NCBI GenBank assembly: GCA_018136815.1
Contig: CM030943.1
Coordinates: 1,962,946 to 2,026,945, forward strand
DNA length: 64,000 nucleotides
Direction of reading: 5' to 3'
Source of the DNA: Isochrysis galbana
Lineage: Eukaryota > Haptophyta > Isochrysidales > Isochrysidaceae
A model generated the notes under the pieces. That model was given only the letters and a program-made list of their open reading frames with translations, made no database searches and was not told the DNA's origin. The position numbers were made by a program, and so were the translations under genes. Positions 42,174-53,900 of the stretch are shown one piece after another (positions within the stretch are counted from its first letter, which is position 1; every line of letters starts with the position of its first letter).

Positions 42174-43590
42174 CGCGCCATGCGGCCCCGCCCCGCCCCT
42201 CTCTTTCCCTCCCCTTCCTGTATTACTTTTCTCTTCATCGAATAGTTGAATAGTAGCCCTCAATTTTTATTTAATCTCCCCAGGTCGCTACCGCGTTGGA
42301 GTACGAGTACATTTACCTGATGTAAGTACCATGGCTTGCAATAGATACTTTATGGCCCGCCCGGCCTTGGGTCCGGCCAAAGATTCGAGAATTCTTCTTC
42401 GAGCTTCGAGATTTGGATTTGGTGGTCCCAGAGAAGAGAGAAGCTGGAAGTTTGAAGTTTTGAGTTTTGACGACGTTTTGACCGAAATAAGGATAAGGTC
42501 AAGGTCAAGTTGGTCAAGGTGTCAAGGTCTTGGTCTTGGTCTGCAGTTTGCGGCCTGCTTGCTAGGGATCATACAACTAAGTTGTAAGTTGCCCCCAAAC
42601 TAAATATTACTAAATGAACAAAGGATACTAGGGATCGGGCGAAAGCGAGCAGCGGACACGGTCCCGCTACCAACGAGGACGACGTCTCTAGGCCCTCTGC
42701 CTGTGCCTGTGCCCTCTGCCACGATAGCGGCAGTCAGAGTACGGAGTACGGAGTACCCGAAGAGAGGACGACCATTTTGCATTTTGCGACGAATTCACCC
42801 GAGCAACGCAACCACTCTTTCGACCAACCCCGTCCCCGTCCGACACCATCGCACATGTGACCGCGCACCGACCGGATGAGAGTGTCGTGGGATACTCTGC
42901 CCTCAGCCCTCAGCCTACCCACCTACCCACTACCCAAGGCACAAGGCATTGTCTATGTGTTCGAGATCTAATGGTCTGCCGCTCCAGGTGCCAGGTGCAG
43001 GGCTGCCGGAAGGTGCCATCGCTGTGAGGTGATTTGGCGCGGCTACCGGCAAAGAGGGAGTAATCTTAGCCGACTCCGCTCTCACGGTCAACAGCACCCT
43101 CGCTGACACCGGAGCTGATGGCGGGTGGAGATGGATGGAGAGGGGGAGAGGATGAGCTGGAGAGTAAAGAAAGTAAAGTAGAAAGTAGAAAGTAGGGATG
43201 GAGGCGGTGCGGGGGAGAGAAGAGAGCGAGGACAGACTTTTAAACTTAGAAAGGAGCCGCCGGCGGCGAGCTTTTGCGCGGGGGGGACCCTCTCGAGATT
43301 GTGATCTCCCCCGCACGGATGTGCTCCGGAGATCGAACGAGATGAGATGAGTGAAAGCCGAGCGAGGCGCCGTGAAGTGATGATACCCCTGCGGCGTCTC
43401 ACCTCCACCCACTAGAAATCGACGAGATGCAGAGAAAAAGCGGCCGGGGATCATATGAGGCTCGTGTGAGGGAGAGCCCCGCGTGCGCGCGGGGGGAGAG
43501 GGGCGGAAGACCTTCCCCCGCGCGGGTGGTGGGCGGGAGGAGCAGATCTCGGAAGGAGAAGAGAGAGAGCGGGTTCTTCCGCGAGAGGGG
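42174..43590. other. Intergenic, no recognisable gene
   Basis: AT-richer sequence lies at 42240-42620, including a run of AAGGTCAAG/TCAAGG words at 42490-42540. Purine- and pyrimidine-rich sequence follows. No gene is seen. Confidence 0.45.
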
Positions 43591-43591
43591 G

Positions 43592-43592
43592 G

Positions 43593-43629
<37 letters not shown>

Positions 43630-43637
43630 CAGAGAAG

Positions 43638-43673
<36 letters not shown>

Positions 43674-43676
43674 AGA

Positions 43677-43741
<65 letters not shown>

Positions 43742-43767
43742 GAGAGAGAAGAGGAGTGAGAGAGAGA

Positions 43768-43813
<46 letters not shown>

Positions 43814-44009
43814 GAGAGAGAAGAGGAGTGAGAGAGAGAGAGGGAGCCGGTTCTCGGTCGCGACGAGGAACGGAGAGAGACGAGGAGAGAGAAGAGAAGA
43901 AGGGGGGAGAGGGGGATGAGAGAGAGAGAGAGAGAGAGGAGGGAGAGAGGGGAGAGAGTTGGAGGGAGAGACTTAGATGAAGAAGCCTGGGGGAGTAGAG
44001 GGAAGAGAG

Positions 44010-44099
<90 letters not shown>

Positions 44100-44300
44100 C
44101 GCGCGCGGGATGAAATAGAGAGAAAAAAAGGGGGGAGAGTAGAGAAGAAAACGTGGAGGAGAGGTGGGGGTGGTCGAGGGAGGAGCAGTGGCTTTCCCCG
44201 AGAGGACGACCTCTCGCCGCTTGCCTGCTTCCCTCTCTCTCTCTCTCCCTCCCTCCCTCCCTCTCGCTCTCGCTCTCGCTCTCTCTCGCTTGCTCCCTCG
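43592..44300. repeat. Long (GA)n array followed by (CT)n
   Basis: Near-continuous GA dinucleotides at 43592-43850 and 43918-44096 include GAAGAGGAGTGAGAGAGAGA units repeated three times. A CT-rich stretch at 44232-44295 follows. It lies directly upstream of the b561 gene. Confidence 0.92.
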
Positions 44301-44390
44301 CTCCCCGCCCTCCCCCCCCTTTCACCGGGTCTCTCTCTTCGCGCGTGGCACCTTCGGCCTATCTGCTGTGCGTGTCGGACTCGTTTGACG

Positions 44391-47361
44391 ATGCGCGGCT
44401 GTGCCTCGCTCACGTGGAGTGGGGCGGAGGCTGTCCGTGTCTCTCTCTGCGCTCCGCTGGTGGAGGGGGTGCTGCAGGTAACGGGGCAGGGGGGCGGAGG
44501 AGAGTTGGGGGGGGAAAGGGGGCAGGGAAGGGAGAGGGAGGGGGGGGGAAGGGACGGCACCGGAAGTAGGAGATGGGGTTAGGTAAGGGAGGGAAGAGGG
44601 GTGGGACGGGAAAGGGGATATGGGTGTGGAGCTGGAAGGGGAGAGGGCGCGAGCGAGACAGAAGGCTGAGTTGCGTGGTCAATTTGAGAAGACGGAGGGA
44701 CAGCGAGAGGCGGGAAGGCCTCTCTAGAGAAGTGGACAGCTGAATGGCGGGGGAAGGATGCCATCAGGATGCAGTGGTGGGCGCGGTTGTAGTTTGGCAG
44801 TGGGGCGGGGACGAGGGTCGGAACTCCACGGAGAACTCGTTGCTCCCGAGTGCCAGCAGGGTTGGGAGCTTTGCCAGCTACGCCATCCTCCGGCGGCTGG
44901 CGGTGTGCCGTCGCTCCCACGTTGCATGCTTCACCCTCCGCAGGCGGCTCTGACCATTCCGACGAGCCCGCATGACGAGCCAATACCACTGAGCAATCTC
45001 AAGGAGCTGCTCGCCCAGGCCGGCATGCACGAGCAGGAGCACCCTATCCTGTGCGTCCCGCAGGACGGCTTTCTCGAGGCCATCCGCCTTCTTCAGCAGA
45101 CGAATGGCTTGAACGGCCTCTACGTGTGTGCAACTTGCCGCAGCCGGTCGCGCGGCCCGCTCTACCGCGATTCGCACCCTCAGCCGGTCCGTCGCCCCAC
45201 CCCCTCAGGTCTTCGAGTGCGGCGTGCCATCGAATGCAGACTGGTCCAAACCGGCAGCGGATGGCGTGTCCACAGCGTCGGCCGACCTGCGCAGCCAGCG
45301 ACAGCTACAGGGCATCTTCGCGTGGGGTAGTCGCCCAAGCCCACCACCGAAGCCGCCGCCGTCGCCGCCCAAACCGCCGCCGTCGCCGCCAAAGCCACCG
45401 CCTCCGAGGCCGCCGCCGCCGCCACCGCCTTCGCCACCCTCGCCTCCGCTGCCGCCGAGCACTCCCCCTCTCCCACCGCCGCTGTCGCCCTTGGCCTCTC
45501 CTCCTGTGCCGCCGCCACCCTCTCCACTTCCTTTGCCGCCGACGCCGGGGCCGCCACCGTCTCCATCGCCTGCCCCTCTGACGCCCGGCGCCATGTCGCC
45601 GTCGCCGTCACCGCCGCCCTCGCCCTCGCCCTCACCCTCGCCCTCGCCGCCACCATCACCCCCTCCTTCTCCGCCGCCGCCGCCGCCGCAGCCCCCACCG
45701 CCCCTGCCACCGCCACCGCCGCCTCCATTGCCGCCAAGCCCGTTTCCACCACCCACCCCGTCCCCATCGCCCTCTCCTCTTCCATCGCCCCCCCCCCGCC
45801 CCCGCGAAGCCCGCCGCCGCCGTCTCCGTATCCCCCCTCGCCATCGCCGCCTCCCTCGCCGCCGACCTTTGAGCCTAGTCCCCCGCCATCTCCATCCCCG
45901 CCTCTTCCCCCCGCCCCTCCCCCTCCGAGCCCGTCGCCAACGGCGGCCAGCCCGACACCACCGCCCTCTCCGATGCCGCTGGCACCACCATCACCACCGA
46001 TCCCCACTCCATCGCCGCCCGCGTTGACCTTGAGCCCGCCGCCCTTACCCACCCCGCTGCTTCCGCCATCCACCCCGCTGCTTCCGCCATCGACCTCATC
46101 CCCAACTCCAACGCCACCCACCTTGAGCTCGACCCCGCCGCCCTCTGCACTGCCACTGCCACCACCATCGCCGTCATCCCCCGCTCCAACACCGCCCACC
46201 TTGAGCTCGATCCCGCCGCCCTCTCCAATGCCTTTGCCACCACCATCGCCCTCACCCCCCGCTCCAACATCGCCCACTTTGAACTCGAGCCCGCTGCCCT
46301 CTCCCACCCCGCTGCTTCCGCCATCGCCGTCACCCCGCGCTCCGACGCCCACCTTGAGCTCGAGCCCGCCGCCGTTGCCCCCGTCTCCGCCGCCCACCTT
46401 TAACCCACATCCACCACCGTCGCCGGCTCCGGCGCCACCGCCGTCGCCCGTACTGTTGCCGCCACCCGTCCTGAATCCCAGCCCACCGCCGTCTCCAGCG
46501 CCGCTGCTGCCTACTTCGCCAACATCACCTTCGGCGCCAGCGTTGGCGGCGTCACCCCGGCCTCCGTCTCCGACGCCGAGTGCATCGTTCTCTCCCGCGC
46601 CACCGGTGCCGTCCGGCGGCAGCAACCTCAATCTCCCTAGCCAACTGCCGCTCATCACAAAGCATCTCGCCCATGGCATCTGCATGGTATTCGCCTTCGG
46701 CCTCTTCTTTCCTGGGGCCCTCGCCGCTTCCATTGGCTGGCGCTTTGCGCTGGCTGCCGGCGGTTGGTTCAAGCTGCATGCCGCGCTCACTGCGTTCGGT
46801 GTGCTCTTTGCTCTGGTGGGCTTCATCATTGCCGTCAGCATGACGCCATCTGGCAGCCACTTCAACCACGGCCACGAAGTGGTCGGCCTCATAGTCCTAT
46901 TGCTCACCTTGCTTCAGCCCGCCTTCACCGTCGTCTGCCGTGGGATTCCCAGCCAAGAGAAGGACGGCGAGCCCATCTCAACATACCGCAGGCGGTGGGA
47001 GGTGGGCCACAGGATGGCAGGTCTGCTGATGGTCACCATTGCCATCTATGTCGTCGCGGCGGGCTATGTGCGCACGCAGGACCTCGCGTACTATGGCCTC
47101 GCGGGCACGGACATTCTGCCGCCTCCCATGGCGAGCACAGTCATTCTCTACGCCATCTTCATGACGGCGGCAATCATTGTGCTAGCCCTGGGCATCAAGC
47201 GGTCGGTGGCCCGTACCGATGGGCCAAGCCCACAACTGCTGCGCACGACGTCGTCTGCCTTCTGGTCTCGCCCTATCGACCCAAAGGCTAAGCCTCACGG
47301 GAACCAATTCCGTCCTAACCAGGGCGCCATCACAGAAGAGTCACTTACGATGCAGGTGTGA
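44391..47361 (+). CDS. Proline-rich cytochrome b561-domain membrane protein
   Basis: Cytochrome b561 proteins carry electrons across membranes through two haems held by histidines. The C-terminal domain (about 46650-47230) has HLAHGICMVFAFGLFFPGAL, WFKLHAALTAFGVLFALVGF, HFNHGHEVVGLIVLLL and WEVGHRMAGLLMV, so the four paired His sites are present over five or six helices. Before it lie about 430 codons of Pro-Ser-rich repeat like algal wall or pherophorin-type linkers. Exon 2 (44944-45123) joins 45209 in phase 0 (GTGTGT...CCTCAG). Exon 1 (44391-44477) is tentative. The proline-rich frame shifts once at a C-run near 45789-45797: one extra base there would give a single frame of about 806 residues, so a sequence error or a real frameshift is possible. 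The soluble N-terminal part is unrecognised. Confidence 0.8.
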
Positions 47362-47770
47362 GCAGTGAGCTTACGCCCGCAATTAGAGTGTAGAGTGGTG
47401 CGGAAGAGTAGGTCCTTTTGGACCGCGAGGGTGGTTCCTCGAGCGGTCAGATTGCATCAACGTGGCCGGCCGGCCTCAAATCACCCGCTTATCCTCGACT
47501 AACATGCTTGGCTACAGCATGCGTTCCTCTCGGGGCCATTGCTACCCGTGAGACTGGAGTGCAAGCCTTCGTGCATCTCATCCGCCATTAGTGCGGCATC
47601 GGCGATGCAGTAGCTTACGCACCTCGCCGCCCGAGCAAGGCAGCGTTTGTGTATTCCCCTCGGACGCCAGCGTGGTGCCTTCGGCGGATTGGTGCGAGAA
47701 GCCGAATGCCTTGCCGTGGGCATAGTTCGAGTGGATGATGGAAATTATGCCAAATCGTCCTTGCATTCAC
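47362..47770. other. Intergenic, no recognisable gene
   Basis: 3' flank of the b561 gene. No repeat or gene is recognised. Confidence 0.4.
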
Positions 47771-48075
47771 GGTTCAGCATCATGACGACGTGTGCTCATT
47801 CAAATGAGGATATTTCAAGACCCGGATGTACTCTTAATTGAGCCTCGTCTGCGTGCAATACGGAACAAGTCGTCACGCCCTTTGTGTTTGTTGGGTGTCC
47901 ATGATATCCTAGTCAAATTTCCTCACGGTTTAGCATCATGACGTGTGCTCGTTCAGATGAGGATAATTCAAGACCCGGAGAAAGAATTTATTGATCATCG
48001 TCTTCGTGCAATACCGAACAAGTCATCAATCACGCCCTTTGTGTTTGCTGGGTGTCCATGATGTCCTAGTCAAAT
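47771..48075. repeat. 156-bp satellite, units 1 and 2
   Basis: The units start at GGTTCAGCATCATGACG (47771) and GGTTTAGCATCATGACG (47927). Both contain TCAAGACCCGGA, GTGCAATACGGAAC-like and GTGTCCATGATNTCCTAG words. The array continues after an inserted F1 element at 48995. Confidence 0.88.
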
Positions 48076-48974
48076 AAAATAATTAATGTTATATCCTAGC
48101 CAACCCCACTAGCTAATTGGACACAACTTTTCCGTCCCGGAATCCCGCCATGCCTGACGAGCCAGGTGTCCGAGTGCTACCGGGGGGAAGGGGCACTGCC
48201 CCCTCCCCTCGATATTTGTCCTCCCCCCAGTGCACGCACCGACCCCGCGCACCCCAGCACGTCCTCTCCTCGAGTCCACGCTGGGGGAAAACCCCTTTCG
48301 GGTAAAAACAACGCGGGGGGGGGGGGGGGGGGGGGGCACTCGTGAATGATGAATGAGAGCCCGGAAGCGCTAATCTCTCTCGCCGAGGCGAGTGGCCGCG
48401 GCGAGCCGCGGCCCTTCCCTCCTGGTTCTGGTGCCCCCGTCTTCTCTTACCCAAACGGGGCGAGAAGACACGTAAACGCCGGAGGGGAGAGCTGCCACTC
48501 CCCCCTCCCCTCCCTCTTCCCTCTTCCTCCTCTCTTCCCTGCGGCTCTGGCCCATGGCGCGCGCCTGCGGCCCCTCTTCATTCAGGTCTCCAGGAGGCCT
48601 GCAAGGGCCTGAGAGCACAGCTCAGGGGGCAGGGGAGGCTGGGGCATGGCCCTGGCCCCTCCTGCCTCTCCCTCGCTGGCTCTCGAGCCCCTGCCGGTCG
48701 ACAGGAGCTGGCTGGGGGCTGTTGATCAGGGGGGCCCAGGGGAAGAGGGGTTGGTCAGAGGTCAGAGCGAGAAGCAGGCCAACGCCAACGCGGGCCAGGG
48801 CGTGCGATCTGTGCCCGACTCTCAGGGAGAGTCTGGGCAGGCTGGGTGAGTCCCCCCTACATGCCAAGAGGCAGCGCAGGGGGGTAGATGGTTCTCGCCC
48901 CCCATGAGGGGAGTCGAGAGAGTGGGGGGGGCGCGAGGCCCCCCTCGCCATGGCGACCAATCATAAGATTAGTC
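48076..48974 (-). mobile_element. F1 retroposon, copy C (899 bp, inserted in satellite)
   Basis: It is bounded by a perfect 20-bp direct repeat, ccatgatgtcctagtcaaat, at 48056-48075 and 48975-48994. The satellite sequence resumes at its right edge exactly where it broke off, so the insertion is precise. On the minus strand the element starts near TTGGTCGCCATGGCGAGG and ends GGCTAGGATATAACATTAAT plus an AT tail. The copy shares its whole body with copy B. No conserved reading frame was found. Confidence 0.92.
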
Positions 48975-49165
48975 CCATGATGTCCTAGTCAAATTTCCTC
49001 ACGGTTTAGCATCATCACGTGTGCTTGTTCAAATGAGGATAATTCAAGACCTAGAGCAAAGTGTTCATTGATCATCGTCTTCGTGCAATACGGAACAAGC
49101 CCTCACGCCCTCTTTGTGCTTTGTGTTTGCTAGGTATCCAGGATGTTCTAGTCAAACTCCCAGAC
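48975..49165. repeat. 156-bp satellite, unit 3
   Basis: It continues from the target duplication with TTCCTCACGGTTTAGCATCA and ends near CAGGATGTTCTAGTCAAAC. Its first 20 bases are the duplicated target of the F1 insertion. Confidence 0.85.
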
Positions 49166-49636
49166 ATCGCAGCCGTTTGCTCATGAATTGAGGTGGCGGC
49201 ACCGACTTGGCTAGCTAAATGCGAGAACTACGCAAGGAATGTGTCGTGACAACTTCAGCTAGTACGATTGGCCGCCTTGCTTGGCGCTCTAAGCTTTAAG
49301 GTCACAGTACTCTCTTGTTCGCCCCTTTCGATAAACACGAAATTTAGAGAAATGAATGTTGATGTTGGCACGCTTCATGACATGGGCGCATAGCGGCGCA
49401 ATTGGGGCCGGGCACAACATCACAAGGACCAAGAGAAGGGCGCAAGACGCTGTCAGCCTCTATCTAGACTAGGGGTAGGCCAACATCCAGAATATCAAGT
49501 AAAGCTATCCACCCAAATACCCATTTGGGATATTCAGTTTATATCCGGGCTACTCGCCCAAATATCCAGCAAAATATCCAATAATGGACATCGCCGATAT
49601 GGATTGGATATCCACCGATCGGCGACTACCAACCTG
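49166..49636. other. Spacer with ATATCC-rich block
   Basis: At 49490-49620 the words AATATCCA and GGATAT recur about eight times in AT-rich DNA, similar in style to the ATATGCA block at 34.9 kb. No gene. Confidence 0.45.
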
Positions 49637-50060
49637 CTTTTATAAGTATGGGTCAATGGGGGCGCACTGCGCCCCCTTCACCGGGCACTAACTCACTAAC
49701 TCCCGCCTCCGGGGGGGCCCGTCAGTCACTCTCATGCCCTGCCTCCTGGCATGGGCTGAGCATCGAACATCCTGACCCAGACCCCCTGTGGGCGCGGGTC
49801 AGGGCCACGGTTCGAGTCTGGGCTGGGAGGGTCGGTTTTTTTTTGGGAGTCCACTGGAGCTCTGTCCATGGCGACTGGCGACTGGGGTGCCTAAGTGCTC
49901 CGGAGTGACCGGCGCCTTCAACTTTACCATGTAAAACCTTAGAGATCGGGTCCCTATAATACCCTATATTGGGTATTCGCTGGTGTGGATTTCTGCCCGG
50001 GTTCTCTATTCATCGGGGCGCAAGGCGCGAGGCGCCCCCATTGGCCCCTACTTACAAAAG
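49637..50060. mobile_element. Terminal-inverted-repeat element, 424 bp
   Basis: The left end is CTTTTATAAGTATGGGTCAA then TGGGGGCGC. The right end, reverse-complemented, is CTTTTGTAAGTAGGGGCCAA then TGGGGGCGC. The inverted repeat is about 36 bp with a few mismatches. The interior holds a box-B-like GGTTCGAGTCTGG at 49811. No transposase is present, so it is MITE-like. A target duplication is not evident. Confidence 0.65.
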
Positions 50061-50971
50061 TAGATTGTAGATTGCTGATGCTGTTCCCATGACCCACGAG
50101 GGAAGCCCCCGGGCAAGGCCCTCACACAATCGAGCCACATAAAGCGCATCCTCAAATACCATAGCCGCATCAAAAACCCTATCGCCCTGTCCTTGCCCTC
50201 GCCCCCCACGCAAGGCTCGAGGTAGTGCACATGGTGGGCCGACCGCTCCGCCCGATACCGAGAAACAAAGGACTAAGACAGGGGTCAGGGGTCGGGGGGA
50301 GCGGAGAAAGGGGAGTGAGCTAGGGCTATGAGCCGAGTGTCCGATGGGGAAGTGACCTAGTAGTAGCAGTAGTAGTAGGCTAGTAGGCATCTTCAAGAGG
50401 ACGAGGATTCTTGTAGGGGTGTCGGCCTCCGTAAGCCTTAACCGAGCGCGGCGACTACTAGCAATCATACGGATGATTGCATACACCCCGGATGCGTACG
50501 CCCGCATACCACACACGATGCGCGCGCAGTGTGAACAATCATCGCACGACGCTCGAATGGCTTCAAGCGCGCACGCACAAGCACACAATAAGATACAAAG
50601 ATCGTACGGCTATGCCGCGCTACACCGACGTGCCGGCGAGATAGCACCCCAGTGCTGCACGGCGCCGCCCAATCATCACTTTTGGCATCGAAAAGCGAGC
50701 GAAAGCTACTTTGCGCATCCTCAGGGTGCGCGGCAGCGAGAGCTAGCATGAAAAGCACGGCTGTGCACCGCCATGGCGGCGCGCTGGGGACGTCCCCCAC
50801 CCATCTCGGTCGACACGGAGCCATCCGAAGCAACGTCGGGGCCGTTGGGCGGGTTGGGGCCGCTCGCTAGGCGCATGCGCACGCACGACGCGTCAGCCCA
50901 ACCCAAGACCCGTCGGGCGCACCACATGAATAGGGATGGTACCCCACGAGATAAAAAGCCCCAGGGCCGCC
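50061..50971. other. Intergenic, no recognisable gene
   Basis: Short ORFs on both strands with no family motif. AGTAGTAG words lie near 50356-50385. Confidence 0.4.
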
Positions 50972-53900
50972 TTACCCCTCGAGCGCTTCGCGAACAATGG
51001 TGTCCAGCAACGCCGCAGCACTCATCCCGCGCGCTGCCGCCTCCTTCTCTACCTTGGCAAGGAGATCGGGGGCGACGCCGACCGTTGCGGTGGGTGAGAC
51101 TGCTGTATCGACGGGCGCGAAGGCCGGTGCCATGCTCTTGTACGACCCAGGCGTGTAGGACTCCATGAACGCTTCCACCGCAGGCACGCCAACACGGTGG
51201 CAAAAGTCGCCGAGGGCCTCGTCCGGCGCGTTGCGTTGCGCGCGCCACATCGCGAAGATGGGCTCAACGGTCGCCTCGAGCTCGGTGAGCGGCATCTTAA
51301 AGATGGAAGTAGCCACGCCAGTGCGTTCAGCCTGAGCATGGCGTCGGGGATCGTAGGCGTGAGCATCGCGGGAAGAATGATATCGACGCGCGGAGCGGTA
51401 CCAAACACCTTCGGGGAAGAGCACGGCCGCGTACCTGGTTGGGTGAGCCTCCAAGCCAGAGCTGGTAGACGTTAGGACCAGATCCAACGAAGGCAATCTC
51501 AGCCATGTACGGCCTACAAAGGCGGGAGGCCGAGGGGGTAAGCGGGCGAGGAATGAGTGGGCTCGGGCCGCACGTGGGTGCTCGTTTGGCGATTGGGTCA
51601 ATGTCGCGCCTGGCGCAGCCGTTCGGGCAGCCAGTGGTGCGGGTGACGAAATCGTCGTTGGCCATGCCCATCTCCCGTAGCTTGGCCAAGAGGCGCGCGT
51701 TGATCTGCGGCTGCACACGCTCTGCCTCCGTCATCGCGAGACCGCACAATGGGAATGCGGGGCACGCGATTGACTTGCGTGTGATTGCGTCCACCTCGTC
51801 GATGAGCTTGACGCCGTGCTCACGGAGGACCGCCTCGACGTCAAACTTCTGTGCGGGCTGGATGTTACGGAGAACAATGCTCTGCATACCACGGTGGAGC
51901 ATGCCGGTGAGAGTCCGCGGCATGATGGCAAAGTGCTGACGAGTTCATGGTGGCCAAGCCTGATGCACGTGGGCCAGCTCACTTGTGAGGGAGTGAGTAG
52001 GAGGTCGACGCCATAGTTGTCGACGAGGGCGCGGAGGCACGATTTGAGCCGGAGCTGGGGCGTGTCGGACACTCGGCCACACTCGACATTGATGCCGAGC
52101 ATGAGCTTTCCGTCGCCTTGCTCGTGCCAGCCCATCCAGTCGAGGTACTTCCACTCAGGAAGCGGCACCCAGGGCTCCATCTTCTTGCCCATGTACTTCT
52201 CGACAAGATCGCGAAACCCGGCGACGCCGAGGGTGTGCACGAGGTACTTGAGGCGGGCGTTGGAACGGACCTACACAAATGCGTAGGATGGACTGAGCGG
52301 CAGCTGGCGTGCGCGGGCCATGCCCGGAGGACGGTCCGTGACGCGGCTGTGCGAGCGAGCACCTCGCGGTTGCCATGATCGCGCTGGACGGCGATGATGG
52401 CTTTCATGCACTCGAAGAAGTCCTCCTCCTTGACGAAGCCGAGATGATCCGCTGCGCGTGCAAAGGTCTCCTGCGCAGGCGAGAGCGCGATTGGAGGGAT
52501 TGGCGCCGCTGAGGCGAGGATGCCGGACCCAGGGCGATGCGCCGAGAACCTTGCGCGACGCACCTCCTTGCGGTGGGTGCGGCCCATGCCGCCGCCGACG
52601 ACAACATTGAATCCCTTGACAGTCTTGCCGTCGGGGTTCATGATGACCACGGCGCCCACATCGTTGATGTACAGGTCGACCGAGTTGTCGCCTGTGGCCG
52701 GGCGGGCGGCGTAGGTGGTAAGGCGACGTGGCGCGGAGCGGCGCGTGTGCACACGGGAGCGTTGTCCAACCCAGATGTGCTGCGAATCCCCGGGTGGGGA
52801 ACGCACCTGGAACGGTGATCGCCATCTTGAACTTCTTGGGCAGGTAGGTCCGGCCGTAGATGGGTTCCACTGGGTGGCCGGTGATGATTCCATGGCCATT
52901 ATCGTGGGTGCGAACCTACGAATACAGCACAGCGAGTACTGAGCGCCGACATGGGGGGAAAGCCGACGGGAGGACCGGGGCAGAGGGGCAGGGCTGACGA
53001 CGCGCTGGTGGCGAACCTTGTCGAGCTCAAACTTGGCGATATCCTTTTGCCAATACTCGACGGTGGCCGCCTTTTCTCCATCGAGCCAGATCTCGTTGAA
53101 GGCCTCGGTCATCGGCTTGAAGAGGTCAGCAAGCGCCTGCGCGAGGCGGGCGGGAAAGTACCAGGTGTCGACGAAGGCGCGCAAATATGGCCCACACCTC
53201 AAAGGGCAAAGCCGCCACGCGCACGCGCCTTCGAGTACTCCTGGGCGGCGACATATGCTGCATTGTTGGGGAAGCAGACGGCGGGCGTCATGACGTTGCG
53301 GTTAATGTCGCCGCAGCCGCCATAGGTGTTGGAGCCGACATTAGCAATCGTCGCGATGACCGTTTTCAGGTTGCCCTTGAGAACGCCGTGTAGTTGGAAC
53401 GCCTGGCGCGTGGTGGCGCGCAGATCGCCTTGGCCATACCTGCGGGGGACAAACAACGGCACGCGTGCTCGTGGTGAGCGCAATGAAAGAGGGAAGCAGG
53501 GAGGGCTGGCTGCAGTGCACGTCTGCCGGGTGGTCGCGGCTGTGGGAGCTCAGCGCACTTGTTGGAGAGCTCGTCAAGCTCACGGTACAAGGCGCCGGGG
53601 ACCTCGCCGCATGGCACCTGTTGGGTGAGCATGAACAGCGTGATCAAGACTCTTTGCTGTTAGCGGCACCGATGGGCAAGTACAGCGGACCGTCCACGGG
53701 GCGAACAGGTGGGTGTGCTCCAGTTCATCCGCCTCGGCGAAAACCCCGCGTGTGCGCACCGCCAGACGGAGCACACATGGCGCAAGTCTACAGCGAGGCG
53801 GGTGGTCCCAGCAGGAGGCTCCTCTTGGGTGGGCATCGGCTCAATCTCGTCAGTTTGGTGGCCGCGCGCAAGCGCACCTTGAGGCGCAGCATGAACTGGT

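Noticed and set aside
43399..44325. 308-codon Ser-Leu open frame on the minus strand
   Set aside because: It is a translation of the GA/CT microsatellite with no non-repeat content.
45180..46907. 575-codon open frame on the minus strand, rich in Gly/Val/Asp
   Set aside because: It is the complement of the Pro-Ser repeat of the b561 protein. CCX-rich codons give stop-free GGX frames on the other strand.
47771..49165. CRISPR-like array
   Set aside because: Units of 156 bp are full-length diverged satellite copies without spacers, and the genome is eukaryotic.
51979..53202. 407-codon open frame on the minus strand
   Set aside because: It reads through several introns of sulfite reductase. Only one short stretch is in the true frame.
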